Of a DNA stretch of 64,000 nucleotides, positions 10,263 through 19,347 are shown one piece after another. A model generated the notes under the pieces. That model saw only the letters and a program-made list of their open reading frames with translations. It searched no databases and was not told the origin of the DNA. The translations under genes were made by a program, and so were the position numbers. Within the stretch, counting starts at the first letter, position 1. The number at the start of each line of letters is the position of its first letter. The stretch is from Sphingobacterium populi (GTDB taxonomy: Bacteria > Bacteroidota > Bacteroidia > Sphingobacteriales > Sphingobacteriaceae): positions 620,001 to 684,000 of the forward strand of contig NZ_LQXS01000002.1 in NCBI RefSeq assembly GCF_001586775.1, read 5' to 3'.

Positions 10263-11124
10263 AACGTATAATATATAGTATATTCTTTTTTCTCGTACTC
10301 TTTCTTGTATCCGGAAGCTGTGGCGGAAGAATAGGTAAACGTATCAGTATGGGTATGGTAGAAGGTTGGGCCGAAGGAAATGCCATGACGATGGTTACCA
10401 AAGAATTTCTTTCGCAGAAAGGCTATCTAGTCGTCACACACAAAGCCGCGCCCAATTTGTTGTTAGCATCCATGGACAATGGCGATACCGATGTTTTTAT
10501 GAATGTATGGTTGCCTACCACGCACGGCGACAAGGTTGCACCTTTTGATCATATTAGGAGTGCTGGTATCAATTACGAAGCGCGCGCCTAGGATTGGTGG
10601 TGCCCAAATATGTAGATATTAATTCCATTGAAGAGCTCAACGCGAATAAGGAAAAATTTGGCGGTAGAATCGTGGGTATCGAGCGCGGGTCTGGAATGGC
10701 AACATATACCGATAGCGTGCTGCTGGCATACGATCTGGATTATCGACAATTAAATTCTTCCATGATTGCGATGGCTTCGGAACTGCAAAAGGCGATCGAC
10801 GAGGAGCGCTGGATCGTCGTAACAGCGTGGCAACCGCATTGGCTCTTTGGTCGATACGATGTGAAGTTTCTCGAAGACCCGAAGAAGATCTATGGCGATA
10901 CCGAACATATAGAAACATTTGTACGTGATGATTTTGAAAGAGATTATCCAGAAGTATATCGTTATTTTCAGCATGCTTTCTTTGAGGAAGACGTGCTCTC
11001 AGAATTGCTAACACGCATGGAAGCTAGCAAAAACGAAAAGGAAACCGCCCGGGAATGGGTCGAAGAAAATCAAGAACTCCTCGACGCTTGGTGGGGGGCA
11101 CAAACACAAAAGGCATCCAATTAG
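10259..11124 (+). pseudogene. proX: Glycine betaine-binding lipoprotein, broken by a one-base frameshift
   Basis: Two reading frames together encode an OpuAC/ProX-type substrate-binding protein. The first (10259-10591) holds a lipoprotein signal (lipobox SGSC), GWAEGNAMT and DVFMNVWLPTTHGD, and ends NYEARA-stop. The second (from about 10594) continues VVPKYVDINSIEELN to the end. At the junction the DNA reads GAAGCGCGCGCCTAGGA. Adding one G gives E-G-A-R-L-G-L and joins the frames into the family motif YEGARLGLVVPKYV; total length then becomes an exact 289 codons. Loss of two bases from the CG run would also join the frames (YEARLGL). The protein would deliver betaine to the ProVW-type permease. 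Either the importer is inactive in this strain or the base is missing from the assembly. Confidence 0.85.
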
Positions 11125-11143
11125 GATGCCTTTTGTGTTTGTG
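11099..11143. terminator. Bidirectional terminator between convergent proX-like gene and proA
   Basis: A perfect 20-bp stem (11099-11118 with 11124-11143) around the loop AATTA. Both flanks have A/T-rich ends (CACAAACACAAAAGG and its complement), so it can stop transcription from both sides. The stop codon of the binding-protein gene (TAG, 11122-11124) lies at the loop, so the 3' arm overlaps the end of the gene. Confidence 0.85.
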
Positions 11144-11178
11144 ATAAACATGCTTGGTGAAATTTACCAATATGCGAA

Positions 11179-12375
11179 CTATTCGCGAATTTGTCCTTCG
11201 CCAAATACGTAATATTTATTGGTCACTAATTGCTCCAAACCAAGCGGTCCACGATGATGCAATTTATCGGTACTTATGGCCAACTCAGCACCAACACCCA
11301 TTTGTCCACCATCGGTGAATCTTGTCGACGCATTGTGATATACTGCAGCGCAATCAACTTGCTCCATAAAAGCTTGCGCTTTCTCGGTAGCTTTGGTGAA
11401 AATAATGGCCGAATGACCACCACTGCAATCGTTTATTTTTTGGACGGCAGCAGCCAATTCATGCGCGGTGCCGATGGCAATCTTCTTCGCAAGAAACTCT
11501 TCATGCCAGGCCTCGTCAGAAAGCGCCTGAGCCGAAGCGAAATAATTGCGGAGCGATTCATCAGCTAAAATTTCAACTGATTCCTGCGCAAAATGCTTGC
11601 CCAATTCTTGTACTCTTTCTTCAAAATTCGGCAAAGCCGGATTAATCAAAATTTTATCTAAGGCATTGCATGCACTGATTTTATCAATTTTGGAATGAAC
11701 AACTACTTTGAGTGCCATTTCCCAATCTGCATCTTCAGCAATGTAGGCAAAATTATTACCACGGCCACTGATCAAGACCGCGCAGCGCGCGTGCTCTTTC
11801 ACAAAAGCGATCAGGCGTTCGCCTCCCCGCGGTACAATAAGATCTAAGCGTTGCGGTGGGTTGCGCAAAAATTCTTGTGTATCTTCCCGATTAAGAGTCA
11901 ATAATTGAATCCAATCTTCCTGTAGATCGTGCTCTGCCAGCGCCTTGTGCCAGCAACGCACCAATGCCTGATTGGTATGAATAGCTTCTTTACCACCTTT
12001 TAACAATATCCGATTGTTGGCTTTGAAAGCCAATACGGCAGCTTCGATAGTTACATCTGGCCTTGATTCGTAGATGATCATGATCGTGCCGAATGGCGCA
12101 GTCTGATTGACAATATGTAAACCATTTTCTAAAGTGAGGTCAGAAATGGTCTTACCGACCGGATCTTCCTGTCCGGCTACTTCCCGGACGGCACGAATCA
12201 TTTCGTCGATCTTCTTATCATTTACCAGCAATCGATCATAGAGTGCTTGATCTTTGCCCTCAAAATTAGCAATGTCTTCAGCGTTTGCAGCCAAAATATC
12301 GCTGCGGCTACTGTCCAATATGTTGATCATTGACGTCAACACCTGATTTTTAATGTCTGTATGTAAACGTTTCAT
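11179..12375 (-). CDS. proA: Gamma-glutamyl phosphate reductase (proline biosynthesis step 2)
   Basis: This 398-residue cytoplasmic member of the aldehyde dehydrogenase superfamily carries TAPFGTIMIIYESRPDVTIEA near residue 100, the NRILLKGGKEA nucleotide-binding segment and the catalytic cysteine in KIDKISACNALDKILIN (C236). It reduces glutamyl-5-phosphate with NADPH to glutamate semialdehyde, which cyclises to pyrroline-5-carboxylate. The N-terminus is about 15-20 residues shorter than in E. coli ProA but begins in the expected helix. It lies 43 bp downstream of proB in a proC-proB-proA operon and ends against the bidirectional terminator. Confidence 0.96.
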   Translation of the reverse strand: MKRLHTDIKNQVLTSMINILDSSRSDILAANAEDIANFEGKDQALYDRLLVNDKKIDEMIRAVREVAGQEDPVGKTISDLTLENGLHIVNQTAPFGTIMIIYESRPDVTIEAAVLAFKANNRILLKGGKEAIHTNQALVRCWHKALAEHDLQEDWIQLLTLNREDTQEFLRNPPQRLDLIVPRGGERLIAFVKEHARCAVLISGRGNNFAYIAEDADWEMALKVVVHSKIDKISACNALDKILINPALPNFEERVQELGKHFAQESVEILADESLRNYFASAQALSDEAWHEEFLAKKIAIGTAHELAAAVQKINDCSGGHSAIIFTKATEKAQAFMEQVDCAAVYHNASTRFTDGGQMGVGAELAISTDKLHHRGPLGLEQLVTNKYYVFGEGQIRE

Positions 12376-12418
12376 GTTATTTTTCTTTTTTTGGTTTAAT
12401 GAATAGGTTGCGGACTGG

Positions 12419-13219
12419 CTATACGGTAAATTTCGTACCTACATCTACACCATTCACAATATCGAGTACGACATTCGGTCGTTTGCCATTTGCAATATAG
12501 GTTGTAATCCCCAGATTTGCGGTTTTTTTGGCGATATTTAATTTGGATTTCATGCCACCACGGCCCTGCGCTTCGCCTTTTGTACTTTCTTGCACAAATT
12601 GCTCTACGGGTTCGTCCGCACTGATGTGGCTGAGCAATTCACTATCAGGATCTTCCGGATGTCCGCTAAAGAAGCCGTCTGCATCGGTAAGCAAAATCAG
12701 CATATCAGCCTTGATTAGTTCTGCTACCAAACTAGCCAATTCGTCGTTGTCTGTAAAGGTAGACATGGATAGTGAAACAGCATCATCTTCGTTGGCAATC
12801 GGTACGACACCTTCCTGAAGTAATCCTTCATAGCAGTTAATCATATTCTCGCGATGCGGACCAGCGTCAAAATCTCTTTTGGTAGCTAATACCTGTGCGC
12901 AGCGAATTCCATAAGAACGGAATAAAGTATAGTAATGGCGCATCATGCGCGGCTGGCCTATAGCGGAAAATACCTGGCGGCGAATAATTTTATCATCCGT
13001 TTTGAGTTGATGACGCATTACTTCTTTTCCCGCTATTACGGAGCCAGATGATACTAGAACGGTCATTATATCTTGCTCGTGCAGGTAAGCAATCTGATCT
13101 ACTAACTTTTGAAGCACCTTTTCTACGATGCGATTGTCTTTATTTGTTATAACGTGAGTACCCACTTTGATCACTACACGTTTAATAGGTTTAGATTCTT
13201 TCTCTGTGTTATTATGCAT
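12419..13219 (-). CDS. proB: Glutamate 5-kinase (proline biosynthesis step 1)
   Basis: An amino acid kinase fold protein of 266 residues with VVIKVGTHVITN at the N-terminus, VLVSSGSVIAGK, FTDNDELASLVAELIKADMLILLTDADGFF and GRGGMKSKLNIAKKTANLG. It phosphorylates glutamate to glutamyl-5-phosphate. It lacks the C-terminal PUA domain of E. coli ProB, as many short ProB proteins do. I chose ATG at 13219 (MHNNTEKE), which overlaps the proC stop by 8 bp and suggests translational coupling. A TTG at 13237 would add six residues. Feedback inhibition by proline is known for the family but not testable here. Confidence 0.95.
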   Translation of the reverse strand: MHNNTEKESKPIKRVVIKVGTHVITNKDNRIVEKVLQKLVDQIAYLHEQDIMTVLVSSGSVIAGKEVMRHQLKTDDKIIRRQVFSAIGQPRMMRHYYTLFRSYGIRCAQVLATKRDFDAGPHRENMINCYEGLLQEGVVPIANEDDAVSLSMSTFTDNDELASLVAELIKADMLILLTDADGFFSGHPEDPDSELLSHISADEPVEQFVQESTKGEAQGRGGMKSKLNIAKKTANLGITTYIANGKRPNVVLDIVNGVDVGTKFTV

Positions 13220-14027
13220 GATTGAATTCTTTTCCAAGTTCTACCGCTCGGTTGAATGCAGCATAAGCGGCTTCTTTAATTTGTTCTTTCACGTTATTAT
13301 CTTCCATCGAGTCCAAGGCAGCTTGTGTCGTTCCGCCTTTGGATGCTACTTTGGCCATCCAAGCATTTGGATCTAAGTCAGAAGAGCCAAAAAGTTCTAC
13401 CGCTCCTGCAAATGTTTGATAAACCAACGTGCGCGCTTCTCTTCCAGAAAAACCCATTTGTTGTGCAGCTTCCATCATCGATTGCATGAAGTAAAAGATA
13501 TAGGCTGGGCCAGATCCTGAGATTCCTGTCGATGCATCGATATCATTCTCGGTGTCTAGATAGATTGAGCGTCCGGTCGTATCCAGTAATTGCTTGATGG
13601 TAGAACGCTCTAATCGCGACACTTCTTTAGACGCTGTAAAAGAGGTCATTCCTAACCCAACTTGTGCTGGTAGATTCGGCATAGCGCGGATCACTTTGCT
13701 CATGCCAAGTCCTTCTTGAATAACCTTGATCGTCACGCCAGCCATGATCGATACGAAAACCTGCTCCTCGTTTACAAAAGGGCGCATCTGCTCCATCAAG
13801 CCCTGAGCGTGATTTGGTTTTACGGCGATAAATATCACGTCTGCTGCAGGTAAGCATGCACTCAATTCGGTATAGCCATCCAACAGTGGGTTGGTGGATA
13901 ATTCAGCAACGCGCTCTTCAGATTTATCCAAAATCATCAAGTCGTTCGCTTTTAAAATAGTTGATTTTGCAATAGCTTCCGCGTACGTGAAGCCCATATT
14001 CCCCCCTCCAATTACGAGTACCTTCAT
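13212..14027 (-). CDS. proC: Pyrroline-5-carboxylate reductase (proline biosynthesis last step)
   Basis: This 271-residue NAD(P)H-dependent reductase has a Rossmann fold start VLVIGGGNMGFTYAEAI (residues 3-19), VFVSIMAGVTIKVIQ, IRAMPNLPAQVGLGMTSF and the substrate/dimer segment STGISGSGPAYIFYFMQSM, all ProC hallmarks. It converts pyrroline-5-carboxylate to proline in the cytoplasm. It is the first gene of the proC-proB-proA operon, giving the complete three-enzyme route in one transcript. The operon converges on the betaine importer, so both arms of osmotic adaptation are neighbours. Confidence 0.96.
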   Translation of the reverse strand: MKVLVIGGGNMGFTYAEAIAKSTILKANDLMILDKSEERVAELSTNPLLDGYTELSACLPAADVIFIAVKPNHAQGLMEQMRPFVNEEQVFVSIMAGVTIKVIQEGLGMSKVIRAMPNLPAQVGLGMTSFTASKEVSRLERSTIKQLLDTTGRSIYLDTENDIDASTGISGSGPAYIFYFMQSMMEAAQQMGFSGREARTLVYQTFAGAVELFGSSDLDPNAWMAKVASKGGTTQAALDSMEDNNVKEQIKEAAYAAFNRAVELGKEFNHA

Positions 14028-14442
14028 AGATATGTAATTTTGATTTTAAAAATTATGAAAATGAAGATTTTCTCCACTTTTTCACCTAAAATGGAGCAAT
14101 ATCCGTGCAAAACGAGGGAAAATTGGTGATTTTTTTAAATTTTTGTGTATTTCCACAAAATTCAATAATTGCAAAATGCCGTATTTATTGGCTATCTCCC
14201 TGCAATAGTACATTTGGTTGGTTGCCTGCAAATGTGTCAGTAAGACACTAACTTTTGCTTCATTTCATTGATGAATCTGTCAAAAGAGGTTAATTGTAGC
14301 TATTATTGGGATAGATTGGGGAAATTTGGTAGTAATTAGCTATTACCCGTTTTTTTGGGGGCAGCAGAAATATGGGAAAGAGGAAAAGATAAGTGGTTTT
14401 TGTAACTCGAAGATACAAAAACCACCAGTCCTAAACTTATTC
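14028..14442. other. Intergenic region upstream of proC, no gene seen
   Basis: This 415-bp AT-rich stretch carries the promoter of the minus-strand pro operon at its left side and the 3' flank of the DUF4397 gene at its right. I see no ORF, RNA or convincing -33/-7 pair. TACATTTG occurs on the plus strand around 14204-14215, but no plus-strand gene follows. Confidence 0.5.
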
Positions 14443-15174
14443 TTAATGTGCAAATGTGTTTATTCTTAATGCTTTAAGTCGGTCTTCGGCAGTAGGGCTT
14501 TGTTCATTAAAAGCGCTATCTCCTAAAAGCATGATGGTATAGTACCGTGCTGCACCAAAGTTGTAAGATGGTAAAGTAGCAATGACATTGCCTTGCTGAT
14601 CTCTGACAGTAATATCTGTGGCTCCGGCTGGCCTTGTACTTAAGATGAATCGTTCGCTCAGTCTGCTATTGGATTGATCTTCTTGGCTACGATTGCTCAA
14701 GCTTTCGATTCTATCCGTTCCAATAAACAAATCTACAGCTTGTACGCCTTCTGCTACATTTAGAAAACGTATACGTGGGTTCGTGGATGCGTTTTGTATA
14801 ACAGTGTCTTTGAGTAAAATAAATTTGCCAGGTATGGCATTTCCATAAATAACACCAGTATATTCTCCTTCCAGTTCAATGCGTAATGGCACTCTATCCA
14901 CCAAAACTTGATTTGTACCTTGATTGATAAATGTCAAAGTCTGGTTAGTAATATTAGTGAATTCATAATAGCCGTCTGCTCTCCCGTAAGGAATCGCTGC
15001 TGCTGCTAGATCATTCACGCGTGGCTGGATAGTAGGGATAGGTGAGTACGCATTGTGCAAAGCGAGGCGAGCTGCAGGTGCTCGTGGCGTAGGCTCAATA
15101 TCCGAGCAACTTGCCAACGTGATGATGCTAATCATCAATACTAAAACTTTCTTCAGATTCGTTAATTGTTTCAT
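14443..15174 (-). CDS. DUF4397 domain surface lipoprotein
   Basis: A 243-residue protein with a lipoprotein signal (ISIITLASC, Cys about 23) and a beta-rich DUF4397 region. The family pattern is seen in ALHNAYSPIPTIQPRVND, a VIYGNAIPGKFILLKDT middle segment and the repeat-like RIRFLNVAEGVQAVDLFIGTD. DUF4397 proteins are secreted or surface-bound and structurally Ig-like; their function is unknown. It is a paralogue of the gene about 340 bp upstream (15509-16251): both have the same layout, similar NPRIRFLNV / RPKIRFVNL segments and the same 14-bp leader before the start codon, so they arose by tandem duplication. Confidence 0.8.
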   Translation of the reverse strand: MKQLTNLKKVLVLMISIITLASCSDIEPTPRAPAARLALHNAYSPIPTIQPRVNDLAAAAIPYGRADGYYEFTNITNQTLTFINQGTNQVLVDRVPLRIELEGEYTGVIYGNAIPGKFILLKDTVIQNASTNPRIRFLNVAEGVQAVDLFIGTDRIESLSNRSQEDQSNSRLSERFILSTRPAGATDITVRDQQGNVIATLPSYNFGAARYYTIMLLGDSAFNEQSPTAEDRLKALRINTFAH

Positions 15175-15181
15175 TGTGGAT

Positions 15182-15195
15182 TTTTACGTTAGTCT
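15182..15195 (-). promoter_or_regulatory. Conserved leader box upstream of the first DUF4397 gene
   Basis: Read on the minus strand, AGACTAACGTAAAA lies about 8 bp before the ATG and is repeated exactly upstream of the second DUF4397 gene (16257-16270). GTATAATA precedes it in both leaders. It is probably part of a shared promoter/leader kept after duplication. Confidence 0.5.
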
Positions 15196-15383
15196 ATTTT
15201 AAATATTATACCCACATAACGAATTTAAATTTCTTTACGCTACATTATTTGTTTTTAATAATAAATTATTTCTTAAAATCATACTGTTTAATCGTTATGA
15301 ATACAAGACACCATTCTATCAAAATTCACAGAAACATAAAATAAGGCTCTTAATCCATAGGTTATAAGTTTTTGGAAAACAAA

Positions 15384-15413
15384 GAAGTCTCTATCCATAT
15401 GGATAGAGACTTC
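15384..15413 (-). terminator. Terminator downstream of the second DUF4397 gene
   Basis: GAAGTCTCTATCC (15384-15396) and its exact complement (15401-15413) form a 13-bp stem around ATAT. On the minus strand the stem is followed by TTTGTTTTCC. The rest of the 15175-15508 gap shows no gene. Confidence 0.75.
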
Positions 15414-15508
15414 TCTATTTTATTAAAATTAACTAATCAACTTATTGTGTAACTAATTCTAGTTAAATGGGTTGATGCTAATAATTTTTTCCGACGATAA
15501 AACTATAA

Positions 15509-16251
15509 TTAATAAAAATAGACAGTGATTTTTGGTGCCCTAGCTTTTGCTTCAGTAGAATCGCCAGTAGACAACTTGTCACCATGTAGTACTATGGTGT
15601 AATAACGATTGGAGGCAAAGTTATAAGGGTCTTGCGTTTTGACGATTTCTACACCCTCGCTATCTTTAATTACGATTTGCGCACCAGAAGCTTCTCTAGG
15701 ACTTGAAATAAAACGTTGAGCTAAAGATGTCGATTGTTGTGTTTCTGTTGCACGGTTACTTAATTCGTTAACACGCTCACCAGCGAGGAAGAGATCAACA
15801 TTTCCAACATTCTCTCCAAGATTCACAAAACGAATTTTTGGGCGTGAATCTGTCGAAGTCGAAGCCGAATCTCTAAGAAGAATTGTTTTCTTCGCTTCTT
15901 CATTTCCGTATAGGAACGAAGAATAAGTGCCATTCTCCTCCAATTTTATGGTAGATTCATTCAGAATCGTATTGTTTGCCGCAAGATAAACCAACTTTTG
16001 ATCGCCAAATTTTGTTGTAGGAAGCCCAATATAATCACCATAAATTAAAGAGTTACGATTATTATATTGTTGTATCGTCTGTCCATCTAACTCAAAGTTA
16101 CTCCAGTAGAATAAGGATATGCGTTGAAAAAAACGATACTCGCATATGGTTGCGGCTCTTGAGGAATGTTATCATTTTTCATACAACTGCCAAACAGCAC
16201 AACGCTAAGTGCTACAGCACAAGCATTTCTTAGATTCACTAATTTTTTCAT
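15509..16251 (-). pseudogene. DUF4397 domain lipoprotein, broken by a one-base frameshift
   Basis: The start codon ATG at 16251 opens a lipoprotein signal (VLFGSC) and about 55 residues ending SIVFFNAYPYSTGVTLS at an in-frame TAG. The other frame continues with ELDGQTIQQYNNRNSL and runs through IRFVNLGENVGNVDLFLAGE to a stop at 15509. The junction reads GTAACTTTGAGTT; adding one T to the TTT run gives GVTFELDGQTI and a continuous 247-residue protein, close to the 243 residues of the neighbouring paralogue. The open frame alone, beginning near 15994, would lack the signal peptide. A missing base in the assembly and real decay are both possible. Confidence 0.8.
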
Positions 16252-16256
16252 GTAGA

Positions 16257-16270
16257 TTTTACGTTAGTCT
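16257..16270 (-). promoter_or_regulatory. Conserved leader box upstream of the second DUF4397 gene
   Basis: Exact second copy of AGACTAACGTAAAA (minus strand), 5 bp before the ATG at 16251. See the copy at 15182-15195. Confidence 0.5.
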
Positions 16271-16367
16271 TTTATTATACTAATTGTTTTTCAATACCTA
16301 GTATACGGTTAGTGTTCCATTATTGCTACACTTGTATTCACTTTTTTGGTAGAAAAGTTATAAAACA

Positions 16368-16400
16368 CGAAGAGGCTGCCTTACTCAGCCAACCTCTTCG
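16368..16400 (-). terminator. Terminator of the grpE-dnaJ operon
   Basis: CGAAGAGG (16368-16375) pairs with CCTCTTCG (16393-16400), with a further inner CTG/CAG pairing. On the minus strand the stem is followed by TGTTTTATAACTTTT. It lies 50 bp after the dnaJ stop. Confidence 0.7.
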
Positions 16401-16450
16401 TATGCTATATGGTAATCATCTCACCCAAAGTTGGATGAGAAGCTTTTCTA

Positions 16451-17614
16451 TTATTCAAAATACTCTTTAATCCGCTCAAAGAATGATTTCTCATTTTTGC
16501 CCGGTTGCGGTTTAAAATTATTGGAATCTTTCAATTTTTCTAATACATCACGTTCCTCTTTTGATACTGCTTTTGGAGTCCACACGTTGACGTATACCAA
16601 TTGGTCACCTTTATGATATGAATTTACTTCCGGCAATCCTTTGCCTTTTAGTCGCAAAATCTTACCACCTTGAGTTCCTGGATCTATTTTAATTTTGGCT
16701 TTACCATCAATCGTCGGAATTTCAACGCTTGTACCCAACGCTGCATCGGCAAAATTGATGTATAAATCATAGATTACATTGATTCCATCACGTTTCAGGG
16801 ATTCGTGCGGAATCTCTTCCACAAGGATAATTAGATCTCCTGGTACACCGCCACGTGGCGCAGCATTACCTTTACCACTCATTGATAATTGCATGCCCTC
16901 ACTTACACCTGCCGGAATGTTGATCGTGATATTTTCATCGCTGCGCGATAAACCTTCGCCTTTACAAGTGGTACATTTGGCCGTAATCTCAATACCTTCG
17001 CCATTACATGTCGGACAGGTACTGGTGGTTTGCATCTGTCCAAGAATCGTATTTGTTACGCGCCTTACCGAACCAGATCCATTACAAGTGCTACAGGTAT
17101 GATACGAGCTTTTATCTTTAGCACCCGTACCATCACAGGTTTGACAAGCAACTTGCTTGTTTACTTTGATTTTTTTCTCTACGCCTTGAGCGACTTCTTC
17201 TAGCGTAAGTTTTATTTTTACCCGTAGATTAGAGCCCCGTTGTACACGACGACCGCCGCCGCGCGAGCCACCGCCGCCGAAAAATCCTTCGAACGGATTG
17301 CCGCCGCCGCCGCCACCGAAGATATCTCCAAATTGGCTGAAAATATCATCCATGTTCATGCCGCCACCGCCGCCGAATCCGCCAGCAGCACTGTTGCCAG
17401 CATGACCAAACTGATCGTAGCGTCTGCGCTTTTCTGGGTTACTGAGTACTTCGTAAGCTTCCGCCGCCTCCTTAAATTGTTCCTCAGCTTGCGGATCATC
17501 CGGATTCTTATCCGGGTGATACTTGATTGCTAGCTTCCGGTAGGAAGATTTGATCTCTGCGGCATCTGCACTTTTGGAAACACCTAATATATCGTAGTAA
17601 TCTCTTTTTGACAT
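16451..17614 (-). CDS. dnaJ: Chaperone protein DnaJ (Hsp40)
   Basis: A full-length type I DnaJ of 387 residues. The J domain has the HPD motif at residues 33-35 (KYHPDKNP), a Gly/Phe-rich linker with long GGGGG runs spans about 75-125, and four CxxCxGxG zinc repeats follow ([32 protein letters not shown]). The C-terminal substrate-binding domains end the protein. It delivers unfolded proteins to DnaK and stimulates its ATPase. grpE lies 12 bp upstream on the same strand, so both are co-transcribed; dnaK is not in the window. Confidence 0.98.
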   Translation of the reverse strand: MSKRDYYDILGVSKSADAAEIKSSYRKLAIKYHPDKNPDDPQAEEQFKEAAEAYEVLSNPEKRRRYDQFGHAGNSAAGGFGGGGGMNMDDIFSQFGDIFGGGGGGNPFEGFFGGGGSRGGGRRVQRGSNLRVKIKLTLEEVAQGVEKKIKVNKQVACQTCDGTGAKDKSSYHTCSTCNGSGSVRRVTNTILGQMQTTSTCPTCNGEGIEITAKCTTCKGEGLSRSDENITINIPAGVSEGMQLSMSGKGNAAPRGGVPGDLIILVEEIPHESLKRDGINVIYDLYINFADAALGTSVEIPTIDGKAKIKIDPGTQGGKILRLKGKGLPEVNSYHKGDQLVYVNVWTPKAVSKEERDVLEKLKDSNNFKPQPGKNEKSFFERIKEYFE

Positions 17615-17626
17615 CTTTTTCTATTT

Positions 17627-18175
17627 CTATTGACCAATCACCACTTTGGCGAATCGGATTACTTTATCATTCAATAAGTAACCTTTTTCTACCACGTCGA
17701 TTACCTTATTTTTCATATCGTCTGTCGGCGCGGGGATTGCTGTGATGGCTTCCTGAAATTCAGAATCAAATGCCTGTCCTACAACATCCATTTCTTTCAA
17801 GCCTTGTTGTTCCAACAGTTTCTTGAATTTGGTATTGACCAATTCTACGCCTTCTTTTACCGTTTGTACATCTTGTGCGGCAGCCATTGACAGCAATGCG
17901 CGATCCAGATCGTCCAAAACGGGTAACAATTTACCTATGACCTCTTTGCCAGCAGATTGTATGATTTCTATCTTCTCACGAGAGGTTCTTTTTTTATAGT
18001 TCTCAAATTCGGCAAGTAAACGCGCGTATTTATCCTGCGCTTCTTCCAATTTTACAGCGATATCCGATTCTTCATCGGTTGCTGCTGGCTCTTGCTCATT
18101 ATTTTCCTCGTTGGTGTCAAGTTGCTCTTGCTCCAAGCTCTCTTCTTCTTGATTATGTTCGTGTTCGTTTACCAT
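17627..18175 (-). CDS. grpE: Nucleotide exchange factor GrpE
   Basis: This 182-residue protein has a very acidic, disordered N-terminus rich in Glu/Asn (about 1-45), a long coiled-coil helix containing YARLLAEFENYKKRTSREK and the C-terminal head with ELVNTKFKKLLEQQGL and KGYLLNDKVIRFAKVVIGQ, the GrpE signature. It releases ADP from DnaK. It is the first gene of the grpE-dnaJ operon. No CIRCE (HrcA) element is visible in the 148 bp upstream. Confidence 0.97.
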   Translation of the reverse strand: MVNEHEHNQEEESLEQEQLDTNEENNEQEPAATDEESDIAVKLEEAQDKYARLLAEFENYKKRTSREKIEIIQSAGKEVIGKLLPVLDDLDRALLSMAAAQDVQTVKEGVELVNTKFKKLLEQQGLKEMDVVGQAFDSEFQEAITAIPAPTDDMKNKVIDVVEKGYLLNDKVIRFAKVVIGQ

Positions 18176-18323
18176 GTTGATATACTATAAAACAATCCCT
18201 AATTGTCCTGAGGGATGTTCAATTTATTTGCCAATACGCTATTCGCCGACAGGCTGTCAGTTTTCAAGCGGATCGACATACAATTTGTCTGATTTGTGTA
18301 ATTGTGTCAGTTAAAAACTGATG

Positions 18324-19004
18324 TTAAATAGTGACATTATCGTGCAACGCACCATCTGCGGTGCGTAAGATACGAGCCGGCATATTACGAATGATTTGAT
18401 AATCGTGCGTAGCCATTAATACAGCAGTTCCGGATGCAGCAATATCGCGCAATAATAGGATGATCTCCTCGGAGGTAGCCGGATCTAAATTTCCGGTTGG
18501 CTCATCTGCCAAAATGATTTCGGGATCATTAAGCAAAGCACGGGCAATCACCACACGCTGCTGCTCACCACCAGAAAGCTCGTGCGGCATTTTCTTCAAT
18601 TTGGAGCGTAGGCCCACTTTTTCTAATACATCGACCATACGGTTTTCGATCAATCCGCGATCTTTCCATCCAGTAGCTTTGAGGGCGAATTCTAAATTCT
18701 TCTCTACAGTACGATCATTTAGCAAGTGAAAATCCTGGAAAACGATGCCTAACTTGCGTCGCAGATAAGGAACATCATTGTCATGTAGTTTTTTCAGGTC
18801 GAATCCAGCAATCATACCCTCACCTGTAGCGATGTATAGGTCGCCATAGATAATTTTTAAAAGACTACTCTTTCCGGAACCGGATTGTCCGATCAGATAA
18901 ATAAACTCACCCGATTGAATGCTGAGGTTGACATTAGCCAATACGAGGTGTTTCTGCTGATAGATATCAATATTTTTGAGTCTGATAACGGAATGTTCTG
19001 CCAT
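18324..19004 (-). CDS. ftsE: FtsE-like cell division ABC transporter ATP-binding protein
   Basis: A 226-residue ATPase with Walker A GQSGSGKSS (39-47), FQDFHLLNDRTVEKNLEFAL after the Q-loop, signature LSGGEQQRVVIARALL, Walker B IILADEPTGNLDP and H-loop ATHDY. The size and the short FQDFHLL...RTVEKNL region match FtsE, which with FtsX controls peptidoglycan hydrolases at the septum. No ftsX lies adjacent, as is common in Bacteroidota. A LolD-type ATPase is the main alternative. Confidence 0.85.
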   Translation of the reverse strand: MAEHSVIRLKNIDIYQQKHLVLANVNLSIQSGEFIYLIGQSGSGKSSLLKIIYGDLYIATGEGMIAGFDLKKLHDNDVPYLRRKLGIVFQDFHLLNDRTVEKNLEFALKATGWKDRGLIENRMVDVLEKVGLRSKLKKMPHELSGGEQQRVVIARALLNDPEIILADEPTGNLDPATSEEIILLLRDIAASGTAVLMATHDYQIIRNMPARILRTADGALHDNVTI

Positions 19005-19010
19005 AAAAAA

Positions 19011-19214
19011 TTATAAATCAAGTTTGACAATCTGACCGAAAGGAATTTCTTGGGCGATCTGCATAATGTAATCCAATTTGTCACCTAAACCTATTTTGTC
19101 CAGCGACTTGTCTGGTCGGTCTACTCGAAAGTAGGCCAATAGGGTGAAAGCTTCATCACGCAATTGTACGTAATCCGGAATTTTTGCGACACCTTTTACT
19201 TTTATTAAATACAT
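19011..19214 (-). CDS. Small conserved-looking protein upstream of ftsE, function unknown
   Basis: A 67-residue acidic/hydrophobic protein (MYLIKVKGVAKIPDYV to FGQIVKLDL) without signal or membrane helix. I chose the ATG at 19214; a TTG at 19232 would add six residues. It sits 6 bp upstream of ftsE on the same strand, so it is probably co-transcribed and coupled. I do not recognise the family. The short beta-strand-like ends and the conserved-looking FRVDRPDKSLDKIGLGDKLDY core suggest a real gene rather than a random ORF. Confidence 0.6.
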   Translation of the reverse strand: MYLIKVKGVAKIPDYVQLRDEAFTLLAYFRVDRPDKSLDKIGLGDKLDYIMQIAQEIPFGQIVKLDL

Positions 19215-19347
19215 CTTACCGATCAAATGCAAACTTTAGTTGCCAATTGTAAAGTTCAATTATCAAATGTATAGTTTTTTCATGATAAGCGCCCGAATTG
19301 CTCGGAAAATTAACAATTCTTTAGACGGAGAACCACTAATTACTACA

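Noticed and set aside
14204..14215. TAnnTTTG box on the plus strand upstream of the pro operon
   Set aside because: No plus-strand gene follows and no -33 box is present.
17240..17533. 97-residue plus-strand ORF opposite dnaJ
   Set aside because: It is the antisense of the Gly/Phe-rich region of dnaJ; its Ala/Thr repeats come from GGC/GGT codons on the other strand.
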